Source of the DNA: Loripinus fragilis
Lineage: Eukaryota > Mollusca > Bivalvia > Lucinida > Lucinidae
DNA: 64,000 nt
Direction of reading: 5' to 3'
NCBI GenBank assembly: GCA_964019695.1
Contig: OZ026525.1
Span: 86,249,779-86,313,778 of the forward strand
The translations under genes and the position numbers were made by a program. The notes beneath the pieces are model-generated. The model saw only the letters and a list, made by a program, of their open reading frames with translations, had not been told where the DNA came from and ran no database searches. Of this stretch, positions 1 through 10,475 are shown one piece after another (the first letter of the stretch is position 1; every line of letters starts with the position of its first letter).

Positions 1-345
1 GTCTGTAATACTTAGAGTTGCGTGATGACCTGGTGAGTCCTGATCTGTGACTTACTGAGACGGGGCCAAGTACTTGCTTTTATCAATAGACATAGTCCGC
101 GATGAATCTTGAGGGGGAAAAAGTGGAGAGGACTGATCTCTCCGGGCCTCAAGAGTTGGCCATTGCTGCTCATCAAGCATTTCCCCAACACTACTAGTGT
201 TGCGCAACATCCTGCAAAACCAGTGGGCTGCCGTCCTCTGTACTTTCTCTACTTGTTGAATCTGAGTTGCAGAATAGGAGTTCCAAATTGATGCTGCATA
301 CTCCAGTTTAGGGCGTACCAAAGTTGTGTATGCAACCATGCAACC
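1..345 (-). pseudogene. Non-LTR retrotransposon reverse transcriptase, C-terminal fragment
   Basis: Read from 339 down to the window edge, the minus strand encodes the region that follows the catalytic part of LINE reverse transcriptases. The line TLVRPKLEYAASIW, then QVEKVQRTAAHW and TSSVGEMLDEQQWPTLEARR, is the usual 'LVRPxLEYAxxxW ... VQRRAARF ... SSVxxMLxxLxWPTLxxRR' series of Jockey/CR1-like elements. A stop interrupts the frame near 52, after which the reading still resembles the family to the window edge. There is no catalytic YADD here and the sequence starts abruptly near 345, as in a 5'-truncated copy. It is a dead fragment, not a host gene. Confidence 0.75.
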
Positions 346-1767
346 TCATTAGTACTCCTAGCAAGCCAAATTCCTGCGAAGGTTGTATCCATCCGAAAGC
401 CAAATTCCTGCGAAGGAAACCTAAAAAAGGGGAAAAAGTATGTAAGTATGGTCAGGAAATACCATAATCATACGCTGCAGACCAATCCACGGCACCGTGG
501 GTAAGAGCCATTAATATCAGCCACAAGACACAAGTTTAGTTGTTTGGCCGAAATATCAGAGATATATGTTGACCTTAATCCATGTTCTCTGTGATAGCTA
601 TGCCAAGATATTTTGCGAACTGATTTAGTGTGTAGTCGTGAAGCAGTGATTTGTTGGTGTGAATATTTTTAATATTTGCCGAGTCACTCTCATAGAGTGA
701 CAAGTAGCAGCCATAAAAATCATTTGCCAATCACAATGGGTGGACCATCTCTTCGTTATGATATATCCCATATAGTAATCGAGTTTATGTAATAGCCTCA
801 TGAGTATAAAACATGCTGGTTTCATATTCCCTTGATGAAACATGAACTCTACAAACAGGCTTGGTTGGGTCTCGGACCCAATAACTGAGTCCGAGGTTGG
901 GTCTAGCAACTGGTTTACATAATTCCCACTGGTGGTAAAGTCTTATTTACGCATACCGAAATGAATTCTGTTTAAAAGAATTGTCACTGAGACCTCAAGC
1001 TCCTTACATTTTGTCAAACGATTTTAGAATGACAAGATTTAGATAAATAAATTATAACCTAAATGTATACACGAAATGATTTTAATGAATTATTATTTAT
1101 TCTTTGATTAACTAACAAGGATCATTGACGGTTTGGGCCTCATACGCCTATTTTTCTGATTCCCAGAACGCTGCTTTTGAGCTTCTAGTGTGGTGCATGT
1201 AGTATCAGTGTAATAGGTGCATCTAATGGCAAGTGCCAGCAAGCAAAATATTTTCAAAATTTCTACGCATTCGAGAGTAATTGCGGGTAGAAAGGGGAAG
1301 GGGTCTGAAATTTCATGAAAATAAAAAGTGCTTTAAAAAGTGATTTCAGCACGTTTTCTTGATTTATTTGGTAGGCATGGTGATATCTACTAAACATACC
1401 ATATGCAGAGTATTAACGAATCACGATTATTGATGAAATTGTTTGTAAAACAAAACATGTTTTGTAATAGCATGTTTTGGGGAGATAGTTTAGAAGTTAC
1501 CTGTACATGTTTGACTACATGTACCGTAAATAATACAAAACTGAAAGCTCAACAAAAGAAATAAATATTTTTGAAGGAATGGAAGTGTCCCATTTAGCAT
1601 TGTAAAGTAAAACTGATTCTAACTAGATCCTTTGAATAGTACTTTTGCTTTGTTTAAAGGGCATAGCATGTTGAATGTATTTAAAGTGTCTGAATATTTA
1701 TGGTATACATATGCATGTATATCCCTATATGAGACAATATATTGAACACTTAAGTATTTACCTGCTA
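346..1767. other. Intergenic stretch without a recognised gene
   Basis: AT-rich sequence with no supported coding region. A direct repeat of about 20 bases (gccaaattcctgcgaagg) occurs near 364 and again near 400. Reading frames here are short and resemble nothing I know. Confidence 0.5.
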
Positions 1768-1988
1768 TAACTCTTTGCATTCCAGTGGATAATTTTGTCA
1801 TCTGCAGTAGCCTTTTGCAAACAGTTTGAACCCAGATTAAGACCAACAGAATGGCGGTCTTGATCTGGATCCAAATTGTTTGACACCTTGATGGTGGTCC
1901 TGGGTGGTTTGTTTTTAAAAGCTTAATTTTGAAGAAAGTCAGCGGACGAAAATAAAAACAGGAACAATTCCCTAGCATGCAAAAAGAT
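1768..1988. mobile_element. Family A MITE
   Basis: It begins taactctttgc and ends gcatgcaaaaaga. The core has two complementary arms around 1827-1880 (aacccagattaagacc and ggtcttgatctggatcc), so the element can fold on itself. It has no coding capacity. This is the first of about twenty copies in the window, two of them counted twice through the 29733-31583 duplication. Confidence 0.75.
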
Positions 1989-3118
1989 ATGTACAGGACG
2001 TTTGCAAAATAATGTGTCATTTTATAACAGTGAGATTTTTTCTTATGAAAAATGCATAAAACCTTGCTAATTCTACTTTTATCTTTAAGTACTTTATATT
2101 AAACTAGCACAGAATACAAAGCAATTTAGGAGGTTGGGTCTAGAGAATTTCATTACTTTCATTAATTTCTTATTTGGTAGAAAAGGCATTTTATGGGCTT
2201 AGGCCCTGGGTTTTTGGGCTGCTGAACATCTTTCCCCCCCCCCCCCCCCTTGTGCCAGCAAGCCACTTCCATACAATGTGTAAAATATGGTAACACATAT
2301 ACATGCAAAAGCTTTTGCTGGCACACGGGGGGGAATGATATTTTAAAAAATGTTTTCGGATTTCTATATAGCTCAGTGTAAAACTGAAATTTTACATCTT
2401 TGAAGCATCTAATATCGAAAAGGGATTTCACAGCCATAAAGTACTCAGGTCAGGGTAGCTTCAAGGTGAAGAAAGGGACGATTGATAAACTTTTATTTTT
2501 ACTGAAAACCATAGGCATTTACCCATAGCAAGTGTCAATGATCCTTTACTTGTCTGGGTCCGACAGGAGGCAGCTGAGGCGGCTCCGATCATCTATTGTT
2601 TGCTGAAAGACACGACTGTTATGCGACTAGCCAAAACGGAAGCACGTGTAGACCGGCGAAAGGTAAACAAAATCTTGTCAAAAGGTTGTCAAACGTGTTC
2701 AGAACTTAAATGACAAAGAAGTAGTCTCTAATAGTACTTAGAAGTCATTTGAATATATTTTAAATGTTCATTGGTCCAAGTCAGCTTAGAAATAAATGTG
2801 CGTTGACAGCTATTTTGTCAGTGTCATATGTTTTCGTGGCCAATATTGAATATACAACAACAACAATATCAAGATAGATATTTACTAATGCTAGGTCAAA
2901 ACTGACAATCGTTTAATCAGGACCTATAATTGGGGAAAAAAATCACCCCAGGCAACCTCTCACCAGAGAAGTAAACTTAGCAACACAATCATCAGCAATT
3001 TCACCTGAGGAAATGATTCTCGAAGGGCATTTCAATCCACAGGGGCCTGTATCCTATTTGTAAGGAAGTTTCTACAGAAGCCCGTATCCCTAGACTAAAG
3101 GTATAGTCCCTTATCTCT
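1989..3118. other. Intergenic stretch with a poly-C tract
   Basis: No gene is seen. A run of 16 C lies at 2234-2249, close to a G-rich patch at 2328-2333. The rest is unremarkable AT-rich DNA. Confidence 0.5.
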
Positions 3119-3335
3119 GGACTATGAGTCTAGGGATACAGACCCGTACCTGTAGACAGTCCACTGACGATTGGCAATGGGTACGGCTCTAAAATTACAG
3201 CTATATTTTGGTAACAATTATTTGACCGTTTGAGATATCTAATCCAACAAAACTTGTGTTGCAAATTCACATCTATTTGGTCGCCATCTTTGACAATTGA
3301 AAGGGACCCAGCGATCAATGGAAAGGGTAAATACA
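3119..3335 (-). repeat. Inverted arm of an unnamed repeat (empty-site copy)
   Basis: The reverse complement matches 4230-4371 plus 5174-5220 on the plus strand. Shared blocks include tttgcaacacaagtttt, tagatatctcaaa, attttagag and cagtggactgtctacag. This copy lacks the 0.8 kb insertion found in the other arm, so it shows the uninterrupted target. Confidence 0.7.
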
Positions 3336-4371
3336 TTCATTGTCGGTATCTGAACAGGCTGGCTTGAATATCACTTTGTCTGATACACAAAGACAGGTTT
3401 ACTCGCGCCATGGCTCAGTTATTTAAATTTGTCTGACAGGTTTTCTTGCACCACTGTACAATTCATAGCTGGGCATCCATCCATCAGTGGTCTAGATAAG
3501 GATTTGGACCAAAGGGTATTTCACCCCCTACTTTTTAATTTAATGAGTATTTTACTCCATATTTAAAATATCAAATTGCAGAAAATGCAAAGCCTTGTAA
3601 AAAGACCCAATTATTTGCCTAACATATTTTGAAGAAAAGTTGCTTGTATCAAATGCATGTTGCATTTTTAGGAAAACTTCCAAGATTTATACAATTGGTG
3701 TATATTAATTAGTTTTTTCTTAATCAGAACTCAAAAAATCACCACATAAAATAAATATCAGCACTGAAACCTCAAAATGCAAAGGGTATTTTCAGCCTTC
3801 AATTTAATTTTCAATGCTGAATTCCAAAAAATCAATGCTGAAATACCCTTTACCCCCTCTTATCTGGAGCCCTGCATCCATTAAATATTAAATCCTATCA
3901 AGTCATCTGGTCAAAATGGCTCAAAGTCCATATTGTGCAGCAATTTTTTTTCTGCCGAATGCTGAGAGTATTAAGTTTTTCACTCAATCATCACGATCAA
4001 TGGAGACAGCTCAACTTTGAATGCTCAAGAAGTCGTTCAACTCTGACATAAGTAAGGTACAGTGAAATCCCGGAAATAAGTTTAAAGCAAGAAGAAATGG
4101 AAAGAGAGAAACAATATAAATTTCTGTTTACATTTTAGTCTGTTTCCTTCCATACATCTCTATATTAGCCATTGTTACCAGCAATTATTAGTGATCTAGC
4201 CTTGAAATAAGTATACTATTACTACCACAGTACATCAGTTTTCCACTGTCCAATATGGCGACTGAAATAAATGTGAAATTGCAACACAAGTTTTTGTTTG
4301 ATTAGATATCTCAAATGGTAAAATAAGTTACAACATGTACATGTATGTAATTAAAATTTTAGAGCGGTACC

Positions 4372-5173
4372 TAGTGTTGTTCGATTATTGGATTTTTCAT
4401 AATCGATCATCAAAAATAAAGTTAATACGTTTCGATTGATGATCGATTATAGTCGAAAAATGTCAAACGAAAGGGAAACACAGGTTCCATCGCATAGAAT
4501 ATCTACCCTTGTACTGCTTGAAACTCTTATCTTTATAAAAATTGTTAGCGTCAGTGACTCAGTGTCATGCTATTTTATGTACTGTACAGTATCAAATACT
4601 ACAACTTGTCCTGATAGCAAACTCAAATTAACAGCCATTGGCGTTTTAAACCCTTTATACACTTATGGATTTTTCCTTCTGGTTTGAAACAATAAACTTG
4701 GGAAGGTCCATTGTAAACATCAAGGCGTCACAGATTATCATTATCAAATAAATATTTCTTTCTCTGAAGATCTTTTATGTCCTCAAACAGTGTATACCCT
4801 GTTGCAATGCTGCATTTTGTGGTATTTCATCAGAGTTTTCACTCTTTGTTTAAGTGCGCATTTTGGAGTAATTAGCATACAATGGGTTAAGATTGCATTG
4901 AAGACTTCTTAATTATGATTTTAAAGGGAATAGAATACACAGCAAACCAGGCTACAGTTTATTTCTTTATCCCTCACCTTCTATAAACCTTCAAATTTAT
5001 GGATTGCATTTTCTTATAGCAAAGTTGCAAATTTAGAATAGTAGCCTACAAGAGGGTCAGGTGTGAATCTTTTTCAATTATAATCGATTATTACCAAACA
5101 TAATCGATTAGTAGAATCGAAAGAAATTTTTGATTGATCATTTTTATAATCTATCATCGATACAACAGTAGTG
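4372..5173. mobile_element. hAT-like non-autonomous TIR element
   Basis: The 802-bp insert starts TAGTGTTGTTCGATTA and ends with the inverted equivalent ATCGATACAACAGTAGTG. It is flanked by near-identical 8-mers (gcggtacc/ccggtacc), the target-duplication length of hAT elements. Its subterminal parts are rich in ATCGAT-type palindromes (aatcgatcat, gatgatcgatta, ataatcgatta). No transposase is visible. A family B copy is nested inside, giving three layers of insertion. Confidence 0.7.
4649..4890 (+). mobile_element. Family B MITE, nested copy
   Basis: The copy runs from aaaccctttatacac to gcatacaatgggtta. It includes the family's caaacagtgt..gcaatgctgcat..gtggtatttcatc foldback. It is more diverged than the copy at 50529. 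Confidence 0.65.
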
Positions 5174-5646
5174 CCGGTACCCCTAGCCAATCCTCAGTGG
5201 ACTGTCTACAGTATTAGGGAAAATATCATTTGAGCCATGAACAAAAAATTGGGAAAACTAGATTCGGTTTAAAATAACTAGATCTCCATTTTAAATTATC
5301 AGATTTAAAACTATAATAAATATCAGTGTAATTGCACTGACCTAAGCTGAGAAAGTGGGAATGTTATTCACTATTTTTGGAAGTTTTTGCTCATTTTTTT
5401 GGATTGGGAAGGGGCTAATATTCAGCACCAAAATTAGGGCTGGGACCATACGGCACGAGATATCTTTGATACAGCAACACTTACAAGCACAAATCCTGGG
5501 GAAATGTATGCAAAAATCACACTTTTTTTTGTATTACAAATTATACATATTCCATTTGCAAATTATTCAGAAAAAAGATTTTTTGGAATTTTTTACATTT
5601 ATACTGAAGTTGAACCACACTTCCAACGCAAAATGTTAAATAAGTA

Positions 5647-6410
5647 TAGTGTTTCCCCTTGCCAGTTTTAGCATGGCGTCGCGTCATGCCCTTTTCCTCT
5701 AGCGCCATGCCCTTTTTCCCAGCGCCATGCCCTTAATCTAAAACAACATTAAATGCCCTACATTTTGGTAAAAAAATCAAGAAAATCTGACAAAAACTAA
5801 GGAAGTTACAGTTTTTTTTCAGTTTGAAACCTGAAGTAGCAGGGAAGAAGCCTGCTGTTACAATATTTTACTCATTGTTAATCCTTTTACAATGGTCACT
5901 AATTACCTGAGGCAATTTTGACACATCACTTTGATGACAATATCCCAATTAGCAATTATTTAAAATAAATGAAGTGTGAATCTTAACCCTAACAGGTAAG
6001 ATTGTCAAAACAAGTACTGAAAAGAAAGGCAGTCTGGTTAAAAACTTAGGAAGTGATCTTGGCAATTAAAAAAATGATTCCCCTAATAATGTGCTTCTGA
6101 TAAATTTTAAGAATTAAAAAGAAATTATAATATAATGAGTGTGTGCTCAAATAGGAGTCCCAAAACTGGTTTGAAAATTCTAAAATAATAATTAGATAAG
6201 TAGTATATTTTGCATTAACAGCTGTCCTGGTAAAGGACATAAATTTGTATATGACAATACCACATTCAATTTCAAACTTGGACCTATAAGTGTCCTTTTA
6301 GCCTGTCACCGCGCGTTCAAAAGTGCCCTCTTAGCCTGTTGTCACGCGCTTAAAGTGCCCTTTTCTTGGAAACTTTACCATGCCCTTTTTTGGGGCTGGG
6401 GGAAACACTA
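5647..6410. mobile_element. TIR element, TAGTGTTTCCCC ends
   Basis: The left end tagtgtttccccttgcc and right end ggctgggggaaacacta are inverted. Both flanks then carry repeated 'catgccctttt' motifs (four on the left, two or more on the right), which look like subterminal transposase-binding repeats. The 764-bp interior has no transposase. The TIR style is hAT-like, but I see no clean target duplication. Confidence 0.6.
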
Positions 6411-6593
6411 AAGTAATTAGAAAACAGGTCTTGTCGAAATTGCTGTACCATTCAGAAGTTTTGGCAGATGTTCACTCAATCAGGTAATGTTTTGAAATGA
6501 ATAAATGTCGAAAAAGTACTAGCTGCTTTCATATTCAAAAATGAGTGTTCTGTCTTTGATAAATTTATGTTACAATGGATGAAACAATATATG

Positions 6594-6929
6594 CAGGGGA
6601 CAAAAATGCCTGTTGGACGAGTGCTTTGGGAACTTGGGAAGAATTACTCATCCTTTCTAGTTTCACCCTAGAATCTGAGTGTGAAACTAGTATTTTCTGA
6701 GTGTTGACTGTGAAATCTTTTGTCAGTATATGGGATGCAGTTAGGAACTTGACTGGGTAAATATCATTTTAACAGTCATATAAGGAACTTTATAAGTCAT
6801 ATTGCATATAATTATGTTCTTTATTTATACACTTTTAAAGGACAAGAATATGTGTTTGCAGGATGACTGAAAATTGTAAGTCACTAGTCCAGCAGGACAA
6901 GTGCAATATTGAAATATATTTGTCCCCTG
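6594..6929. mobile_element. Family J short TIR element
   Basis: The 336-bp element starts CAGGGGACAAAAAT and ends ATATTTGTCCCCTG. Inside, cctgttggacgagtgctttggg and a block near 6879 (gtcactagtccagcaggaca) are partly complementary. The same sequences recur at 39417-39680. It is non-coding. Confidence 0.6.
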
Positions 6930-7423
6930 ATATGAAATATCTATGGTTCAGTCAGATATTTTACGTTGGAAGTATGGGTCAGTTTATATTTTTTACTGGT
7001 TTTTCATGTTATTATGTAATTAGAGATTATCCCATGGAATTTTGGACATAGCCCGTAGTATCAACCAGAAAATCTTATCTGCCTGAGAGCTTGACGCTGA
7101 TGGCTATAACCAAAACCCTGTGTTATAATCTATTTATTACATTCCAATTTACTGTTTTTCACGTTCGACATACAAAAATGTAAGTAAAATAGAAGACTGA
7201 CGTAAAATATATATGACCCCACATCACTTGTTAATGTTAACATATGGTGTCATCTAAATTAATGATCAACGTCTCAAGGCGGGCATGATAATCTTTCCCT
7301 GTTCAAAATGCATGACCGCAGGTTATCAGCAGGGCAGGCAGATCACCAGTTGGCAGGAAAGAGGTTATCACATATGCAAACTTTGTGTTATATATTAATA
7401 ATTATAGGCAAACAATGTCCCAA

Positions 7424-7737
7424 ATATAGAGTATCTTACATGAGTGCTTGTGTTTTATTGAATTTATTAAACGGGTTGAAGAAAAGAGATAAAATGCAAT
7501 GAGATTAATAAATTCAATAATATGGGAGCACGAATGTTAGATTCTATTTATCACATGGCATTAAAATTACTTAAAAATCACATTTTTGGCATGAAAACGT
7601 CAAGATTTTGCTATCTTTTACGCAACCTTATAATGGACATCATTACGTTTCCCACTAATCTGTAAACCACTTGTGGTTTATCGTTTTTATTGCATGGTGT
7701 TATTTCACTCCCAGGCGCGAGGTCATGTGATAAACAA
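7424..7737 (+). mobile_element. Family F element
   Basis: This is the first of five plus-strand copies of a unit that opens gtatcttacatgagtgct. It continues through ttttattgaatttattaaac and its inverted partner, then tgtaaaccacttgtggtttatcg, and closes near gtcatgtgataaac. It is non-coding. Confidence 0.65.
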
Positions 7738-8177
7738 ATGTATGTGATAATGTAGAATATGATGCATGCTTTTTAAAGAACAGCAAAAGTGAAGAGAGCA
7801 CCATTTCAATGAGATCTCAGCAGGACCTGTGTACCAGCTGCTGCTATGCAGTGAGAAGTTTTGTTTACAAACAAGTTGACCCAGACTGACTATGATTTGT
7901 TATCAAATTCAGTTTTCAATATCCTTATGAACAAGTAACATAACACCACCACCATGAGGATTCCAGTCTTTTCTATAAACAATTTGTATGTACAAATTTC
8001 AGGGAACAATTCTGAAGCTGTCAATTTTTGTTTCTTAGATATGTAGCTACCACATGAGGCTGATGCCAATAATTCAATTTTTTCCCCTCTAATACTGTTG
8101 ATATTTATGCTGACAAATTTCAGTCCATTGACAAAACTGTTTTAGTTGTATCACTTGATGACGGTGAAGTTTTTATG

Positions 8178-8760
8178 CCCCCGCCATTTGCAATGGGAGG
8201 GGGGGGGGGGGCATATAGCATCACCTTTGTCTGTATGTACGTCCGGTACGTACGAAAAATGGTTTCAGGGCGATATCTTTTGAATGCATTGGTGTATTGG
8301 ATTTATATTTCATACACAGGTATATAATCATAAAATACAGGTCAAGTTCGATTACAGATAAAATCCACAGATTATTATCAGAGTGATGGCCCTTGATCTT
8401 TGTAAGAAAAATGGTTTCCGGGCAATATCTTTTGAATTCATAGGTGAATTGGATTCATATTTCACACACAGGTATATAATCATAGAATACAGGTCAAGTT
8501 CGATTACAGATTAAATCCACAAATTATTATCAGAGTTATGGCCCTTGATCTAATGAAAAATGGTTTCCAGACAATATCTTTTGAATACATTCATGGTGTA
8601 TTGGATTCATTTTTCATACACAGGTATATAATCATAAAATACAGGTCAAGTTCGATTACGGATAAAACCCACCGATTATTTTCCGAATTATAAGCCTTTG
8701 TTAATGACAATGCTCTATTTATGTAAATTTGGCAATAGCGGGGGCATCCATGTCCCATGG
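8178..8760 (+). repeat. Tandem-repeat element with poly-G end
   Basis: Flanked by tgcccccgccatttgcaat and aatagcgggggcatccatg, which are inverted and so define the element's ends. Inside are three units of about 149 bp starting near 8253, 8404 and 8552 (gaaaaatggtttc..atatcttttgaa..ggtatataatcat..caggtcaagttcgatta). A run of 12 G lies near 8203. It is non-coding. Confidence 0.65.
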
Positions 8761-9091
8761 ACACATTTCTAATCTTTAATCTAACATCATTTTCCAGCTG
8801 TAATTGATACCGAAGAAAGAATCTGAAAAATTAAAGAAAACACCCTTGGGACAAATCCAGGTACAACTTACTATCATTATACAAACTCAACATAATCATT
8901 CCTTTTATTTTATCTTACAAATCTTTACTCTTTTCCTCCACATCATGTTTAGTTTAAAACCGTCTGACGCTAATGACCCACAAGGGTTGATGAGTCGTTA
9001 AACATCAAACAAACAAAGTTTGAATTTTGCAAAATTTCGTACTGGGTTTCTGTAGATGTGCAGGCTGATCTGCACTTTTGTTGTTTGCATA

Positions 9092-10113
9092 TACGAGGGT
9101 TGTTCCAGTAAAACGTGGACTTTTGTTATAAAACGAGATTTTTCTATCAGGAATTCTATGAAATTTGTGTGATATGATAATAGACATCTACGACACATTT
9201 TCTACAAATATGGGTGAAATCACAGTTTAGATAAGAAAGTTATGAGCATTTCCTTGAGGGTATCTCTGCGTATGCGGAGCACGTCAAAAATTATTTTGCT
9301 GTATTTTCAGAGAGGGATGGTCAAATGTTTGACTCTACTCTTTTTAAATAAGCTTAAATGGTGACAAATATTGCCATATATTTGTTGAGTAAGTCTCTCT
9401 GGTTCCAGTAAAGACTAAGTAGTTAGTTTAGATATATTAAGCAATCAAACAAGCGCGATCTTTTAGAATTAATAAGAGACAACCTATTTACCATTAAAAA
9501 AAGTTACAGAAAAATAGCATGCATTCCGTTAAATTGATGAAAATGAGCTTGTTTTTGTGATATTACTAAAATAATTTTACACAAAATCCTTTTTACGACA
9601 CTAGTGACTCTTTGACCAATCACTAAACATTAAAAGAACATAGTTTTATGTGATTTATTAGCTAAAAATTGCTGAAAGTCTAATTTTTGCGCCGAATCGT
9701 TTTTCTAACCTTAGCATTTTCTGAAATATAAAAATGTAGTAGGTATGTAAAATCGTTTATAAAATCAATGCGAATGACCAGAAACGTTTCAAATTTTCAA
9801 CAATTTACACCTTGCATGGTTACTAGTTTATGTGGTAATGCATTGTTTAAAAAAATAAAAGCGAATTGGATTGAATGTACGCTACCTTTTGGACTAGAAT
9901 GGTTTCATTACAAATTTTTTGACGTGCGCCGCTCACGCCGACATACCGTCAAGTAAAGGCTCATAAATTTGTTATCTAAACTGCGATTCCACCCATATTT
10001 ATACATTATGGTTCCCATAAGTATATAAACACATCCTGAAAATATCATAGAATTACTGGTACACAGTCTCGTGTTATAACAAAAGTCCACGATTTACTGG
10101 GACAACCCTCGTA
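9092..10113. mobile_element. Mariner-like element with about 220-bp TIRs
   Basis: The left end tacgagggttgttccagta and the right end actgggacaaccctcgta are inverted, and similarity between the arms continues inward for roughly 220 bases. Shared blocks include gtggacttttgttata, aaatatgggtg, cagtttagataa and gcacgtcaaaaa. TA dinucleotides flank both ends, as expected of Tc1/mariner insertion. I could not find a DDD/E transposase in the short interior, so it is probably an internally deleted copy. It sits just upstream of the NLE1 start. Confidence 0.75.
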
Positions 10114-10199
10114 TATATGACATTTAGCAGGTTTTTGCATGGTGCAGCTCAAATACAAAATGTAAGACATCTTCTAAACATTAGGCCAAATGAAAAAAT

Positions 10200-10460
10200 A
10201 AGTGAGTTTTGGGTAACAGGTCTGAAAACTTTAGGTAGGGTATGCACACATATTTTTTTTAATTATTTTTTTTCTGGAAAAAATATTTTTATGCATTTTG
10301 AAAGGCATTTCGCCTTTCAAAATGCATAAAATTATATATATTTTTTTCCAGAAACCCTGAAAAAATTCTAGGTTTTACCAGTAAATTGAAGTAGGGTTCG
10401 GGTTTCCCTAAACACAAGTATTTTTTTTAATTTGGCCTTCGCCAAATTTTCTAATTAATC
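10200..10460. repeat. Foldback sequence just upstream of NLE1
   Basis: tttctggaaaaaatatttttatgcattttgaaaggc near 10270 is complementary to gcctttcaaaatgcataaaa..ttttttccagaaa near 10311-10355. A second small palindrome, tttggccttcgccaaa, lies at 10432-10447. It leaves little room for a conventional promoter immediately upstream of the NLE1 start codon. Confidence 0.6.
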
Positions 10461-10475
10461 TGATTATCTCTAGAT

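Larger units (their letters stand above)
4225..5220 (+). repeat. Second arm of the inverted pair, split by an insertion
   Basis: This is the plus-oriented partner of 3119-3335. Its sequence is continuous to gcggtacc at 4364-4371 and resumes at ccggtacc at 5174-5181; the two 8-mers match at 7 of 8 positions. Everything between is the inserted element described separately. Confidence 0.7.

Noticed and set aside
1619..2020. Minus frame of 133 codons
   Set aside because: It runs through a family A element; such frames recur in other copies and have no domain.
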